A DNA stretch of 64,000 bases from Glandiceps talaboti (taxonomy: Eukaryota; Hemichordata; Enteropneusta; Spengelidae): positions 21,473,486 through 21,537,485 of the forward strand of contig NC_135561.1 in assembly GCF_964340395.1 (NCBI RefSeq), in the 5' to 3' direction. Both the position numbers and the translations under genes were made by a program. Below the pieces are notes generated by a model. The model was given only the letters and a program-made list of their open reading frames with translations. It ran no database searches and was not told where the DNA came from. Shown here in pieces: positions 1 to 41,177 of this stretch. Every line of letters starts with the position of its first letter. The first letter of the stretch is position 1.

Positions 1-2245
1 TATGTAAATTTACAGATGCTGTTCATACGAATAAATGCTGCTGCAGGTCATCTCAATGGTGTCGTATAGCTAGGTGGTAATGACATTGAACAGCATACTC
101 AACAGTGTCAGTCAGCTGGGATCGACCATGTCAATCTGTACATCCATATAGACTAAGCTTAACGCTGAACATAAATATAGAGTCTGATTCAACAATGTTC
201 ATTATAGCCTTAAAAAACAACAAGATATCTAAAGACACATACACGCAAACGAACACAGATATACACAACCACACACATAGTACAAAAACGGATATTTCAA
301 ACTTTGCATAAATTCTACTGCTACTACTGCCACAGACCTTTGGCAATTTCGTCCCCTTGTCTAAATCATTTTGAATGAACTTCTCAAACTGAGATAACCG
401 ACTAACATTTTTAACCAAAGTGGCTCTTATCGGTTGACGGACAAGGAAACTATTTATCGAAATATTGCGATTAGTAGAGTGTAAATAACCCCCGTTGCCC
501 TGTCTCGGAATAGATTAATGAGAGCATATGGTCTTAGAGTTTAGGATACCTTAGAAGTTTACACACCGATCGATGACTTCATCATTTACTTACATCTAAT
601 CGCTTAGAAGATGTTATGACATCATTATACAGTAATAGAAAGATAGACATTTTCTTATAGTACTAGTTTGGACAATAAAGGCCAGAAAGGGATTAGAAGG
701 AAAAGTTTCATTTTCTAGATTTTCTATTTGTCCCATACATCATTTTTATATATTTTACCAACAAATAGAGAGGTATAGTAAGATTAACATATGTAGTCCA
801 ATAGTGAGATCTATAGAAGTACATTGTAGACCAAATATTGAACATAACAATGTGACTTTTTTCAGTAGATAGGTAGCGATGAGATCAGACATGGCTCTGA
901 CATGTCCGTCCCCGGCTGACACTCTCTATAGTGTGTATCTCAAAAATACAGAAACTGCAACATATATACTTATTCGAGTCCTTTGTTCTAATTACATTAA
1001 ACAATATAACATACATATTTAATTAGCGTCACTACTGCGATATGCGGTCAATCTACATCACAGCAATACATAATGTGTCTAGCCATAACAGTAGACGTCA
1101 GTCACTACACTTGAAATAGACACATGGAAATACGTTTATTCGGTAAAGTGGCATGCGCACTTATAGATTCATGACACTGTTCTGCCTCACTAAAGGCTTC
1201 TCCCAAGCCAGATATTCATTTCTCTATCTAACTAGGTGTTTGGCGACATCTATAAATTCAGAATCCAAACACAGTAACTAAAAATTCATGACATAAGTAT
1301 GTTATCCCAGCAACTTATATGCCACATATATCCGTTTGCTAGTTTCATTGGTCTGTTTGACTTGTTTCAAAATATTTTTTGAGGCTAGCCACTGGTTTAT
1401 ATCTTTAACTTGTATGTTTTTACACCATCCGTTTTATTTGTATATTTTTTTACTTAAGTTATCATCTTTCCTACATTTTCTGTTCTTTTTTGACATTCTG
1501 AAGGAAGGCCTTATGTGCAGAGGCGAAATGTAGAAATAAGGACATCCGTAGACATCGTATCCTGCTATGTAATACACAACCCATTGGTTTTAATTGTCAT
1601 CTTTGGTAGATAGAGCAAACGCTGTTAGTTACTACAGTACACTAATAAATACTGATTCAGACCACCTTTAAGCAGTCAGACAGCGTTTATTACTTTCTTT
1701 TATAACCTCGCACAGCTACTTGATAATAAACCTTTACAAGCTCATTATACTACGTGGATATACTATACGTACAAAAATACACGCAGATTAACGACGAGAT
1801 TTCTGTGTCACAGTTTACTGCATGGCACTGAATAACGACGACCGTGAATTTATTCGGACAGCAAATCTACACAGCGAGAACACGGTAATACCACAAGAAA
1901 CAACAACCTCGATTCACAGCACAATAATAAAATATATGACCAATAGTAACAATGTTTACGTACAACAATAGCCTCAAATATCAACTTTTCCAAAGCCGCG
2001 TAACGAATGGAATTATGTTTTTTCGACTGGGCAAATAAAAAGGTTACCGGGTGGAGAAATTGGAAATTCTGTTGTTGAAATGATTGGAATTATAGGATCC
2101 TGTTGATTCACACTAAGTAACTGTATTGCAGAGAGAAATATGATTGATGTTTATACTATGCTGTTAGGATAATGTCTTGCTTCAGCGTTTCTAATGAACA
2201 ACATCTAAAAAAAGAGAAAAACAATTTCATAAATTAAAAACAGTG
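1..2245. other. No recognisable gene
   Basis: AT-rich sequence downstream of the RTK kinase exons. Short open frames show no family signature. A distal RTK exon or UTR could lie here but I cannot identify one. Confidence 0.5.
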
Positions 2246-2272
2246 AAGTATGTATAGTTTTCCATTGTATGA

Positions 2273-2278
2273 TTTATT
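2273..2278 (-). terminator. Possible polyadenylation signal for the RTK
   Basis: tttatt on the plus strand reads AATAAA on the minus strand, about 510 bases after the read-through stop at 2787. It is a candidate only if exon 22 is terminal. Confidence 0.25.
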
Positions 2279-2308
2279 ATGTAGATACAAGCAGTCTGAC
2301 ACTCAAAG

Positions 2309-2735
2309 CCAATACACCCATTTCATTTACGTCACATGCCAATACACCTATTTCATTTACGTCACAGGCCAATACACCTATTTCATTTACGTCACAGGCC
2401 AATACACATATTTCATTTACGTCACAGGCCAATACACCTATTTCATTTACGTCACAGGCCAATACACCTATTTCATTTACGTCACAGGCCAATACACCTA
2501 TTTCATTTAAGTCACAGCCAATACACCTGTTTCATTTACGTCACAGGCCAATACACCTATTTCATTTACGTCACAGGCCAATACACCTATTTCATGCACG
2601 TCACAGGCCAATACACCTATTTCATTTAACTTGAGTCACAGCCAATACACCTGTTTCATTTACGTCACAGGCCAATACACCTATTTCATTTACGTCACAG
2701 GCCAATACACCTATTTCATGCACGTCACAGGCCAA
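2309..2735. repeat. 30-bp minisatellite, about 14 copies
   Basis: Tandem copies of caatacacctatttcattt-acgtcacaggc, with occasional variants (catgcacg, ctgtttc, one copy with an inserted acttga). Frames across it are open only because the unit length is a multiple of three; it is not a gene. It lies just past the last RTK kinase exon and contains an acgtca (CRE-half-like) core in nearly every unit. Confidence 0.95.
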
Positions 2736-2786
2736 AACTCGTCAGGATGACAACCTGCACTGAACGTAGTCTTAGAATGATACAGA

Positions 2787-30511
<27,725 letters not shown>

Positions 30512-30539
30512 CTTCGCTATCTGTGGTAGTAAATCTGAC

Positions 30540-30640
30540 TAGATTTGCTGTTAGGAAACGCCGTGTTTGGCCGCTCGCTTCCGTCTTCCGGGACAGAAAG
30601 GGGGAAACACAAGGAACCTCAATGAAAGCAGCCGGGTCAT
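30540..30640 (-). promoter_or_regulatory. Possible RTK promoter segment with tandem ETS-type cores
   Basis: Immediately upstream of exon 1, a locally GC-richer patch reads cccggaagacggaagcgagc on the minus strand: two GGAAG ETS-type cores seven bases apart. No TATA box is seen. Position fits a promoter; function is inference. Confidence 0.3.
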
Positions 30641-32148
30641 TTCCGCATCAACACAAAAGAAAATGTACGGGACGATAAGCGAATAACTGAATAGAACCCG
30701 TGTTTGGAACGATGCAAATTTCAAAAGCCTTTAGTGTAAGCACGAAATGATTTAAAATAACACGTGGTACTTTGTATTACAGTTGAAATACCGTTACCTA
30801 ATTATTCATGGTCAAACCTCCATACAATCTTACTTTATAGGTACAGCTAAAATGATGTTGGTGTTTCACTTATGTAAAATGACATTTATTACACACCTCA
30901 GACAGCTTTTAATGCAAAAGAAGCGATTACATAGGTGCCATGCACAGTGGGGATGTTGAACTAGTCAACTTGATGCGTTGATTAAAAGTACTAGTTAGAA
31001 AATATACAACTGGAGCCATTAAAATCATCAGCTCCATGTGTTGTGTTTCCATTAGAAGCCAGTTTTTAATGCACTGTGAAAGAATAGCAATGTTTATCAG
31101 TGTTCAAAGTGATTGGGCAATGGATCCTGATGTCTTTATTGTGTCTCTGTTATTGTTAGTCTAGAATTGAGGTATGTCTAGCTTTGTGTCAAAAACGTAA
31201 TATCCCATGAGTGAAACACTAAGCCTACATGATTTTACTTGTAATTATAGTGGGCTTTCAATCTCTTGTCAATGTTTAAACAACACAATGAAGGCGTAGA
31301 CGTATACTTGGTGTCATAATATTTCATAATGTTAAACAGGCAAATGTTATTACAAATATGTAAATATATAGCGAAGAGGCTGTGTTGTTGACCACTTACG
31401 TTTTTTGCCGCGATTTTGATGATGTCACCAGTACCTTTTTTTTCTCACTGACATGCAAATACTTTAGTATTGCCAGTCACGGTTCATTGAAAAGTTCGAT
31501 GACACTTGAAAATGCAAGTCTTAGTGTCTGGAATTCATATTGATGCGTAATCAGTGTTTACTTCTCACTCGCGTTGTTTGGATCGGATAAATCGAAGCAA
31601 TGAGGAGCTCGTGATATCCAAGTACATGTGTATTCAACTAGCTGTGGTATTCAGGTACTGCTATATATGCATACCACTAGACCTAATACTACCCATCAAT
31701 ATTTATATACTGCCTACAGCGTTCAAACTTAGTTACTCATCAGACTGTGTAATATTCCCATGACACAGTATCCAGAACACATTCTCCCAGTTTTTCTATA
31801 TTTGGCTTTTAATTATTGTCTGTTTGTTTTGTATCACGTCACCATGGCGACAAAGCAAGTATGGAATCGTGGAGTTGAGTTAATTTAAGTGTAATATTGT
31901 GTTTGATACAGTAAAATGTGAAACAGCTTTGACAACAAATATTTTCTGACGACATACACACCCTCTGACACAAAGCGATGGACAGGCAGACAGACACACA
32001 CGGGTAGACACATGCATAAGTAATCAACACAGCTATTATTGGTCCTTGAGAGTATGAGCTATTCACATTTTTTAGCTAGAGCCGACCAGACATTGTTCTT
32101 TTGTCGTGACCCGCGGGTAAGATTCACTGTATGCGAGCGAGCGAGCAC

Positions 32149-32207
<59 letters not shown>

Positions 32208-33220
32208 TACGTACGTACGTGTGTGTGTGCTTGTGCGCATATGCGCGCCTGTGTAATGTTATGTTTCAAACCACTCCATTCCTCTATATTATCATATTAT
32301 GTCATTACGTATTCCAAAGACAACAGGTGACGTCATAACTAATGTGACGTCATTCAAATGCTATTAGTTTCGTATGACTACAGGTTTGTCTACCTCTTTG
32401 TGAGATGCTATTTCAAACCACTCCATTCCTCTGTTATATCGGATGAATACATTCTGTATAGATTTCAATATCAACGCCAGACCCCTTAATTCATTGTTGA
32501 CATCTTCCGTTTACTGCAAACAGTTAAATTCTTCTATTTTCCAGCTGTAAACCGTTTTTCTTGCTATCAATTGTGCACGTGTGTGTACAAAACTACAACC
32601 TACTTGAAATTTTCTTTGACGACAATGCATTAGTGTAGAATGGGGCCATTGTACGGCCATGAATCGCCAATTATTACTAGTGAAATAGACAAATATCAGA
32701 TCTTGAGTGCCAGTGTAAAATCGCTGGAGCAATTCGCCGTAATTTGACTCATTGTATTATCTAACTTTGCATTGTTTTGTGATTTTGGCAGCCTATCCCT
32801 GCCAACGCGCGCGCCTACCCATCCAACTGCTTCAAGATCGTCACCATGGTGCAGTAATATCACAACATATCGGTCAAACCGCTGCTGACAACCATGCAGT
32901 TAATCAAAATTAGTAGTATGAGTTGTATCTATAGTGTGAGGAAGTGAGTGAGAAAGGGAGGAGATGGGTGGATCAGATAAGATATTGGGGATAATGCATC
33001 GTCGTAAACCACAACCTCTTTTACGGCACAGTCCAAGACGCCCTGTCAAGTTATTTATTTCGCGGTGTCGACGAAGAAATAACAACATTGGTTTACGAGA
33101 ATGGGATAATGTGGTATCGTGTAAATGTCGAACTAAGTCCTGGCAATTACAGTAATACGCATATACTATTCTTTGTGAATTCTCCATTCAGTTCTGTCAA
33201 TTAGATTACAGCACATGATC
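30641..33220. other. Intergenic, no recognised gene
   Basis: Includes a (TG)n run at 32151-32204 followed by gtacgtacgtacgtac, and a short GC-richer open frame at 32964-33155 (basic, RRK-rich) that I could not assign. Nothing else is supported. Confidence 0.4.
32151..32204. repeat. (TG)n microsatellite
   Basis: About 27 TG dinucleotides followed by four gtac/acgt palindromic units to 32220. Confidence 0.97.
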
Positions 33221-33225
33221 AATGA

Positions 33226-33710
33226 GGGACTGGTCAGTTTCTGTGGCCGGGGGGGGGAGGGGTCGATAGGTTTTTTTTTCATCGGGCCGACGAAATGTCA
33301 CTGACCCCCATCTATAAAAAACGAAAACAGACAGACCCCCTATTACTCAATTCTAAAACATAGTGCCCCCCCCCCATATATATCATATTTACATTACAGG
33401 TATTTTACCGTGACTCAGAGTGGACTGCTTGACTAAATACTTTATAAGAGAGCATCATACTAAATTAGCGACTACACAGGGTAAATATATTGGGAAAGTT
33501 TAATAGCACCATGACAGTAGGAGGTAGGGGAAGAGCTTTATACTGGGATATATCCACCTATTGGGTTTGTCCTAGGGGGTCTCCCCCTTAGAAGCTGTAC
33601 ATGTGGAGGTTTTTACTCTTAAAGCCAACTTTTAGGCTATTTAGAGCCTTCCAGGCAATAACTATAAGACGGCACCATCAAGTATTCTTTATACATGGCA
33701 CCATTCTAAG
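33226..33710. mobile_element. Truncated copy of the 2.3-kb inverted-repeat element
   Basis: Starts gggactggtcagtttctgtg with a G-run, then gtcactgacccccatct and attctaaaacatagtgcccc, the reverse complement of 16690-16853. Later parts match the inner tandem units (gggtctcccccttagaagc, ggcaccatcaagtattcttt). The far terminus and target duplication are missing. Confidence 0.7.
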
Positions 33711-33827
33711 GTTAGCCGTGACATCAGATGGTTTGTTGCATGTTGTGACAATAATTTCACTTCTCTAAAAGACAGTACATCTAAAATTAGCAAGTGATGT
33801 TTAAGAAGAGTTTAATATAATAATGGC

Positions 33828-33980
<153 letters not shown>

Positions 33981-34529
33981 ATTAATTATATCACAAACGT
34001 TCATAGCTATCCTTTTTCATGTTATGACGGAAAAAAATGTACGGTGAAAGTTGAGCGCCATCAACGTTTTAAGTGTAGATAAATTATTCAGGGTAGACAT
34101 TAACAGAAAGGAACACAAATTTGTTTGGTTGTGTCGCGTTTGTCAGAGATTGAGAGATACACTTTCTTCGACTAGTTCTAGAACAAGTTCACTTTATACC
34201 ATTCAATTGTCTCTAGCAGCTACTTAAAATTGGACAAGTAACTAATTTGCACATACCATTTAGCGTTGGCTTGCAAATCTATACAAATGATATTTTGATT
34301 TGCATTAGTAATATTATAAACGTGCACGTTTAATTCGGTGTTTGGACATGTATAAGTATTGTGAGGAAATACCTGTCACCCACTTTTTTAGAAAAATGAT
34401 CCAAACTATACTATGCACCTACTCTCAGATAATTTTCACTTGTAAGAAATTTAGCCATATCTATCGATAAGAGGAAGTAAACATCAACAATAACGCTTAA
34501 TTAGTCTCGATAGGAAGATTGTAAGTATA

Positions 34530-35817
34530 TGAGACAGTACTTCTGTAAACACTGAAGGTCAAAGAGACAGTACTACTGTAAACACTGAAGGTCAAAGAGA
34601 CAGTACTACTGTCAACACTGAAGGTCAAAGAGACAGTACTTCTGTAAACACTGAAGGTCAAAGAGACAGTACTACTGTCAACACTGAAGGTCAAAGAGAC
34701 AGTACTACTGTAAACACTGAAGGTCAAAGAGACAGTACTACTGTCAACACTGAAGGTCAAAGAGACAGTACTTCTGTAAACACTGAAGGTCAAAGAGACA
34801 GTACTAATGTAAACACTGAAGGTCAAAGAGACAGTACTACTGTCAACACTGAAGGTCAAAGAGACAGTACTTCTGTCAACACTGAAGGTCAAAGAGACAG
34901 TACTACTGTCAACACTGAAGGTCAAAGAGACAGTACTACTGTAAACACTGAAGGTCAAAGAGACAGTACTACTGTCAACACTGAAGGTCAAAGAGACAGT
35001 ACTTCTGTAAACACTGAAGGTCAAAGAGACAGTACTAATGTAAACACTGAAGGTCAAAGAGACAGTACTACTGTCAACACTGAAGGTCAAAGAGACAGTA
35101 CTTCTGTAAACACTGAAGGTCAAAGAGACAGTACTACTGTCAACACTGAAGGTCAAAGAGACAGTACTACTGTAAACACTGAAGGTCAAAGAGACAGTAC
35201 TACTGTCAACACTGAAGGTCAAAGAGACAGTACTTCTGTAAACACTGAAGGTCAAAGAGACAGTACTACTGTCAACACTGAAGGTCAAAGAGACAGTACT
35301 AATGTAAACACTGAAGGTCAAAGAGACAGTACTAATGTAAACACTGAAGGTCAAAGAGACAGTACTAATGTAAACACTGAAGGTCAAAGAGACAGTACTA
35401 ATGTAAACACTGAAGGTCAAAGAGACAGTACTAATGTAAACACTGACGGTCAAAGAGACAGTACTAATGTAAACACTGAAGGTCAAAGAGACAGTACTAA
35501 TGTAAACACTGAAGGTCAAAGAGACAGTACTACTGTAAACACTGAAGGTCAAAGAGACAGTACTAATGTAAACACTGAAGGTCAAATAGACAGTACTACT
35601 GCCAACACTGAAGGTCAAAGAGACAGTACTACTGCCAACACTGAAGGTCAAAGAGACAGTACTACTGCCAACACTGAAGGTCAAAGAGACAGTACTAATG
35701 TAAACACTGAAGGTCAAAGAGACAGTACTACTGTAAACACTGAAGGTCAAAGAGACAGTACTAATGTAAACACTGAAGGTCAAAGAGACAGTACTTCTGT
35801 AAACACTGAAGGTCATG
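34530..35817. repeat. 33-bp minisatellite, 39 units, higher-order structure
   Basis: Unit gacagtactNNtgtNaacac-tgaaggtcaaaga, highly uniform. Variable positions define types (act/tct/aat and gtaa/gtca/gcca). A seven-unit pattern recurs at units 6-12 and 13-19. Both strands are open across it (plus TEGQRDSTTVN, minus SLTFSVYSSTV). No start context, splice pattern or homology supports a protein, so it is called a satellite. Confidence 0.9.
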
Positions 35818-35989
35818 AATATTAATGTCGAAGTTACGTAATTAATAGTTTTCGGTAGTAGGTTATATACATTTTGTGATACCTAGGCACAGCTGTCCTA
35901 AAAACATTATCGATTTAGCTTTTAGTTTTAAAAAGCTATTGGCTTATTTCTGTAATTAGACATGGAGGCCACACAAAAGAAAGTTGTTG

Positions 35990-36215
35990 CCTAAAGTAGT
36001 GTGACAACGCGAATGTTTTTGTTAATTGTTCATGATTAGCTCTGCAGTTGTCTTCACTGAAGTAGCAATTAATGTAGGGAGAGTTAGTTTCTGTTTTCCC
36101 TTGGATCTGCAGTCTGCATTGGCTGGACAAAGACGATAAAAAAGAAGATCGAAGCGGGGTATTTAAGTGATGCAAACTGATCAGACAACAACTCTTTTTT
36201 TCTTGGCCTTAACAA
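35990..36215 (-). repeat. Dispersed repeat family with 'cgcgtcggtct' core, inverted degenerate copy
   Basis: Reverse complement resembles 25318-25560 (gcagactgcag, tcttcactgaagtag, ctctgcagtt). No coding is claimed for the short minus-strand frame over it. Confidence 0.5.
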
Positions 36216-36889
36216 CTCCTATAAAAGCTTCGCATTATTACAGTTGTGGTGGGCCGTAAGATCGCATCTGCATGGCAATCATGCTGGAAATTTCATACTC
36301 CTACGGCTGAGCAGCCTAGGAAGTTGCCGGTGAAAACTGTACAATGCTGGTGAAATCATAAATATCAGCATTCAGCAGATGACAATCTAAATTTACTGGT
36401 ATATAAATGGTAACATTTCACATTTACCATCATTTTACCGACAATTTTGAAGGTCGCACTTGCAAGTAATTTATAGCACATAGGTCGCAGTGTAGACAAC
36501 AGACAAAGTTTTGCGGGTATATTGACACTTCCTGGCATTTAGATAACAATGGACGGCCATTCACATGGTCACCATGTCGCAAGCTTTGATTTTGACACAA
36601 TTTGTCCTTTTCTGGTTTTTCATTGGCAACTCCCTTTTGCCTGTAGACATTGGTGATTTTAAAGATTTTAGTTCAACATCTCTCCTCAAATCATGACACT
36701 ATGACTGAGTGCCTACAATACGTATACATAGTGGAGAACCACATGTTCCAGTATGAGTAATTAACGACAAAGTCATTTCTTTTCTCCAGCTAGAAAGCCA
36801 GGTACGAGTAACTGATGGAAATGATGAACAGCCCCCTAATCGAAACAAGACAACAGGCGACGTTTCAAATGTGGTGGCTTGAAAAGTCC

Positions 36890-37790
36890 AATCGTCACAG
36901 TCTGGGAAATCTAAAGAATGATGTAAAAATTGTACAGTGGCTTGAACAATTTGAGTGGATGAACATCCATACCATGAAGACAGCAAGTACCTAATAGATG
37001 GCAGTATTTACAGAGTGTGGTGTCGATATTGTAAATAGGGAACTTGCAAACCTGCCATGTTGAATGTTGCATCATGGGAAATATGATAATAAATACTAAT
37101 CAATTAGCATTGTAAACAATATTGTTACATTGTTTATAACCAGGAATGATCAATTCATAGTCACCCTGATCTTTCTGGGAGGTTAATTTTATCAGTAGCT
37201 CCAAATTAGGTATTATGATAACCACAGATAATTGCATAGTCCTTTGCGTCTGAACATGCTCAGTTTGGATTGCAAGTTCCCTATTCTCGAAAGAGAAGTC
37301 TGATTTCGTTTTGGAACGGGGTAAATCTGATCGCCAAACAAGAACTGCCATTTTTAATATTTCCGAGTTACTGCTACTGCTCAGAAAAAATGACGTCGGT
37401 GTTAAATCCAACCTTTGATAACATTCACAAATGCCCAGAGATGATCAGAACAATTGCTGGACGAATCAGGAATGACTTAGCTAACGATATCAGAAACAAA
37501 GCTAAATATTTTCTCTTTTGATTGACGGCGACACTGATATAGAGCTATGCTGGAGTGTGAAATAGTCTATATGCGACGAGTAGACAAACCAATTTGTAAA
37601 CTCGTGGTGAATTTAGTGGGACAAGAGGAAGTTCAACACGCACATGCCGATGATGGTGTTAGTGCGACAAAAACTATATGAGACAAAATTGATGAAAGTT
37701 GGAAGCAGAAATTTATTGGATTTGGAGCAGATGGCAACACAGGATTGTATACACTTTACCCGGGGACGAAGTTAGGACAATAATACTTCA
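36890..37790 (+). pseudogene. Decayed hAT-related (ZNF862/DUF4371-type) gene
   Basis: The best-preserved frame, 37330-37520, reads AKQELPFLIFP, LNPTFDNIHKCPEMIRTIAG and RIRNDLANDI, as in the domain of hAT-derived proteins near ZNF862. Beyond a frame change at about 37520 come LIDGDTDI, then after stops VNLVGQEEVQHAHADDG and FIGFGADGNTG, in the family's order. Upstream at 36890-37060 WLEQFEWM and WCRYCK resemble the N-terminal zinc-finger region. Several stops and frameshifts show it is dead. Boundaries are approximate. Confidence 0.7.
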
Positions 37791-37799
37791 CAACATATT

Positions 37800-40700
37800 G
37801 AAGTTGTTTAACTTTTACGATGTTCACAATGAATGACAACTAACTTTCACTGGCTTGAAAAATCCCAGATATAGAGCTAAATTTCTTGCATAGATTATGA
37901 CATTACAAGACTACCCTTACGGAAGGCATTCAGTTTAAATCTGGTTCGTAATTGATATAACATCTGATCATTAGTTGCTGAAATATCGTACATGTAGGGA
38001 TATGTTGATTAGCAAATTTAATACTTTTAATTTCATTTCACTTTTGATATTTGTGTATAATACCACAAACAGGTACCCTGCACTATAATTAGAAATTATG
38101 GTGCTTATAAGCCAATTGATTGGTATCAGTGGTATTTATTGGGTTTCTGATGGATTTATGTTATGTACTGAAATACGCTGAAAATGATATACACATTTCA
38201 AACATGTACAAAGAAAACAAAGTTGTACCAAAAGTAATATGTGTTCAAAAATATAAATATTCAATTACATTCAAATTATATTGAAGTAACATCATTGTAT
38301 TAAGGCGCGTATATATTTTACATATAGATATGAAATGGGTGGGGTGGTTTGGTAATCGGAACTTGAGTGGGTGGGGCAGTTTGAGAAAATGCGTGTTCAA
38401 CTCTAAAACACTTCTCCCCTAGTCAGTTAAATATGACCAGGCCCTAAGTATTGACTGATCTGCTTCAAATGCTCCATAGTTCTCCCATGTCATTGTGTTG
38501 TTTGAAGTACTTGTATATCACCTTCTATTCATTATATCCTAGTTGCTTGTTTCGTTTACGGTAACTTGTATGACATAATTATTTTTAAGCATTAGAGATT
38601 GGCTTCTCCTCATATTGAGGACCAAACATATGTAACGTTGCAATGCAATAATCTTTCGATAGAGATATTGTTGAAACTAGGCAGACATTTAAGACGGATT
38701 TTCTCTGAATACAACCAATAAACTTTGAAGGAGTTGTTGGTCACGTGATATATTGCGTGCGAACAGCGATAAAAAGAACATTCATTTCTAGAAGTAACAC
38801 GCAATTTCGTTATTTGATTTAATGAGATATTTAAATTCAAGGTTGTCAGGCTGCTTGCAAATTATTGAAAATAATGAAAGTCCTACACAATCAAGTATTA
38901 TAATATTACTGCCTTACATTTCATCATTAAATCTTATTTATGAAGCAATTACAAATGCGTCATATATAATGCAGGCACACAGAATATGGAACATTGGTTA
39001 TTCTATATGAGATTTAGACAACGCAAAGTTTACTTTCAATGGAGAATAACATACAATGAATGGTTTGTCAAAGGGTGGACTCTATTTGAAAGAGAAACAA
39101 TTTGCACTGTATGCAGCGATCACTGATTAATCTAAGGGAAACGATGTGTGAGAAACGCTACGCGGATTGCTTCATGGGTACACGATAGACACCGTCTTCA
39201 GACGACGTACTAGCCTCGCTACCATGCCACCCGTCCAATATGTGTAGACCTCATTAGACGGTATATGGGGTGGGGGTGGAGATCACTACTGAAAATGTGG
39301 TCTCCTGGGGAGGGGTGACTGTGAGTTAAACAATACATTCATATATAGTCTCTTCCAAAGTCAATTCTCAAAATATTTGTACGCATCATAAAAAATGGAC
39401 TAAAAAATGTCATGTCAGGTGTTTCATATAATTTTGTGTTTGAACATTCCTAGTTTCATCCCACAGTGATGTTGATTTGTGTTCACAAAATATATCGTTT
39501 CATACGCTTGTTAACGTTCGCCATCAATGCCATTCATACATTTGATTACAGTCATCAACAGTCTAAGCAGCTGTGTCAAAATATTAATTTAGAATAAATT
39601 CAAACTCAGTTTGAACAGCTGTGATTCTATAGTGTCGACCGTTTATAAAAAAGCAGTCTCTTCTATATCAATTGACAAATTTTACCTCAGGACATGGCCG
39701 ACCTACCACACTGCTCTTGAAGGAACCCATTCTAATTGCAGGTAAATCGTCAGCATTTTGATTAATTTGAACAGTAACTGATAGCATAGACAATCAACCT
39801 ACATGGTGTCCATCTCTGGTGTGTGAAACGACTTTATTTCAAGTTATACATCAATTTGATTTGAGGCTTTATTAGTAGTGGCTTTAACAGAATTACAATA
39901 TATTAGTTCCGTGGTCAGCACGACTTTTTTTTTTTAAATTTCAAATGTCACTTCTTTAATATCACGCCACGTATATCGCAGGAAATAAGTCAGACCTTCA
40001 CATTTTCAAAGTGTACAGTATGAATATAGGTATCATATAACATTTCGCCACTTTAATGTCAACTTAAACAGACTAGTATTCACATATTTCGATCAATTCA
40101 TGCTCCTTGAAAACTTTAAGCCAGTGCGAAACTAGTGGAAGATTCAAGGTGTTTGTACCCATTGCCACTTTAACCGTGTTTCTAGCTCGTCGAGCTATTC
40201 ACAGTTGTCATGGCTTCACAGGTTGCGTTCAGTTTAAAAATCTTCATTTTTGGTAAACGCAAACTTGCACCTTGCTGTTATTTTTTATGCAATATCTGGG
40301 AAGACAATATGAGTGGCATAAGCACGTGCAAATTGGGTGGCCAGGCTAGGCTGTAGGACTGTCGACTGTTCGTGCCTTTTCATGTTTATTCCTTTGTTTG
40401 AGTTACTCTGTTTTAGTTTTGAAGAGCGGATTAATGATAGAGAATTGAGTCCGTACTATGTTTGCCAAATTCGTCAGTTGAAACAAGTTAGCTCAAATAA
40501 ATACAAACACTGTGTGTTGTCGATAACCCCACGGACCATACTTTAAGCCGCCGACCTTTAACATTTTTTACATTCAAACACAGATAAAATGTGACAATTT
40601 ACTGTTATTTCCGTGTAAAATGTTTAGCTAAAGTATCTTTAGTAATGTTGCTTATTGTGTTAGTCATTTGATTTACACCTCATCAAACTATCACAGACCT

Positions 40701-41150
40701 ATGATGGGTATGTTATCTTTGAGTTAAAGCAATATCTCAACAAGAACAATAAATAGAACAAAAGAAAAGAAAAGAAAATTTCGACCTACCCACCAACCCT
40801 ACTTTCTGAAGTTATCGGAACGAAACATTTTATTTTATTCTGTATTATCAAAATCACGTGTATCGGAAGTGTTGCACAACAAAAGGTAGACAAGAAAGTG
40901 TAGTACAACCCTGGCGATGCAGACGAGACGTCAGAGATTAATATATAGTTACTGTTTTTATGCCGTTATCTTTAAAAAAAATATATACAAGTCACACACA
41001 TAGTTAGTACACCTTTATTCTGAGCAATTTATACAGTTAGAGGTTGACAGCAGTAATATATTTCTTTTATCATCATCGTTTGTATTCGATAAAATTAAAA
41101 TTGATACTAGGTGACATATATTTATATATGTTATCATTTTGCCTGTAGGG
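37800..41150. other. Intergenic, no recognised gene
   Basis: AT-rich, with GT-rich patches at 38335-38395 and 39260-39320 and a short ttccttacggaag-like motif near 37915. Open frames are short and without family features. Confidence 0.4.
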
Positions 41151-41167
41151 GGCGGTAGTTGGCAGAG

Positions 41168-41177
41168 CATATATAGT
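41168..41177 (+). promoter_or_regulatory. Possible TATA element upstream of the GPCR
   Basis: gcatatatag lies about 265 bases before the GPCR start codon; a cattggttgg (CCAAT-inverse) motif follows 20 bases on. This is weak positional evidence only. Confidence 0.25.

Noticed and set aside
131-418. Possible terminal RTK exon on the minus strand
   Set aside because: The open frame has a plausible soluble stretch (FEKFIQNDLDKGTKLPK) but no convincing acceptor, phase or conserved feature links it to exon 22.
2277-2634. Frames over the 30-bp repeat
   Set aside because: Open in several frames because the unit is 30 bp; no gene features.
32964-33155. Basic 63-residue frame (RRK-rich)
   Set aside because: Composition is protein-like but I could not match it to any family, and there are no splice or start cues to support it.
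34497-35816. 439-residue minus-strand open frame
   Set aside because: It is a 33-bp satellite whose unit is a multiple of three; the opposite strand is equally open and no start, splice or homology evidence supports a protein.
36699-36986. 95-residue minus-strand frame
   Set aside because: Opposite strand carries the hAT-like pseudogene remnant; the minus frame looks like a shadow.
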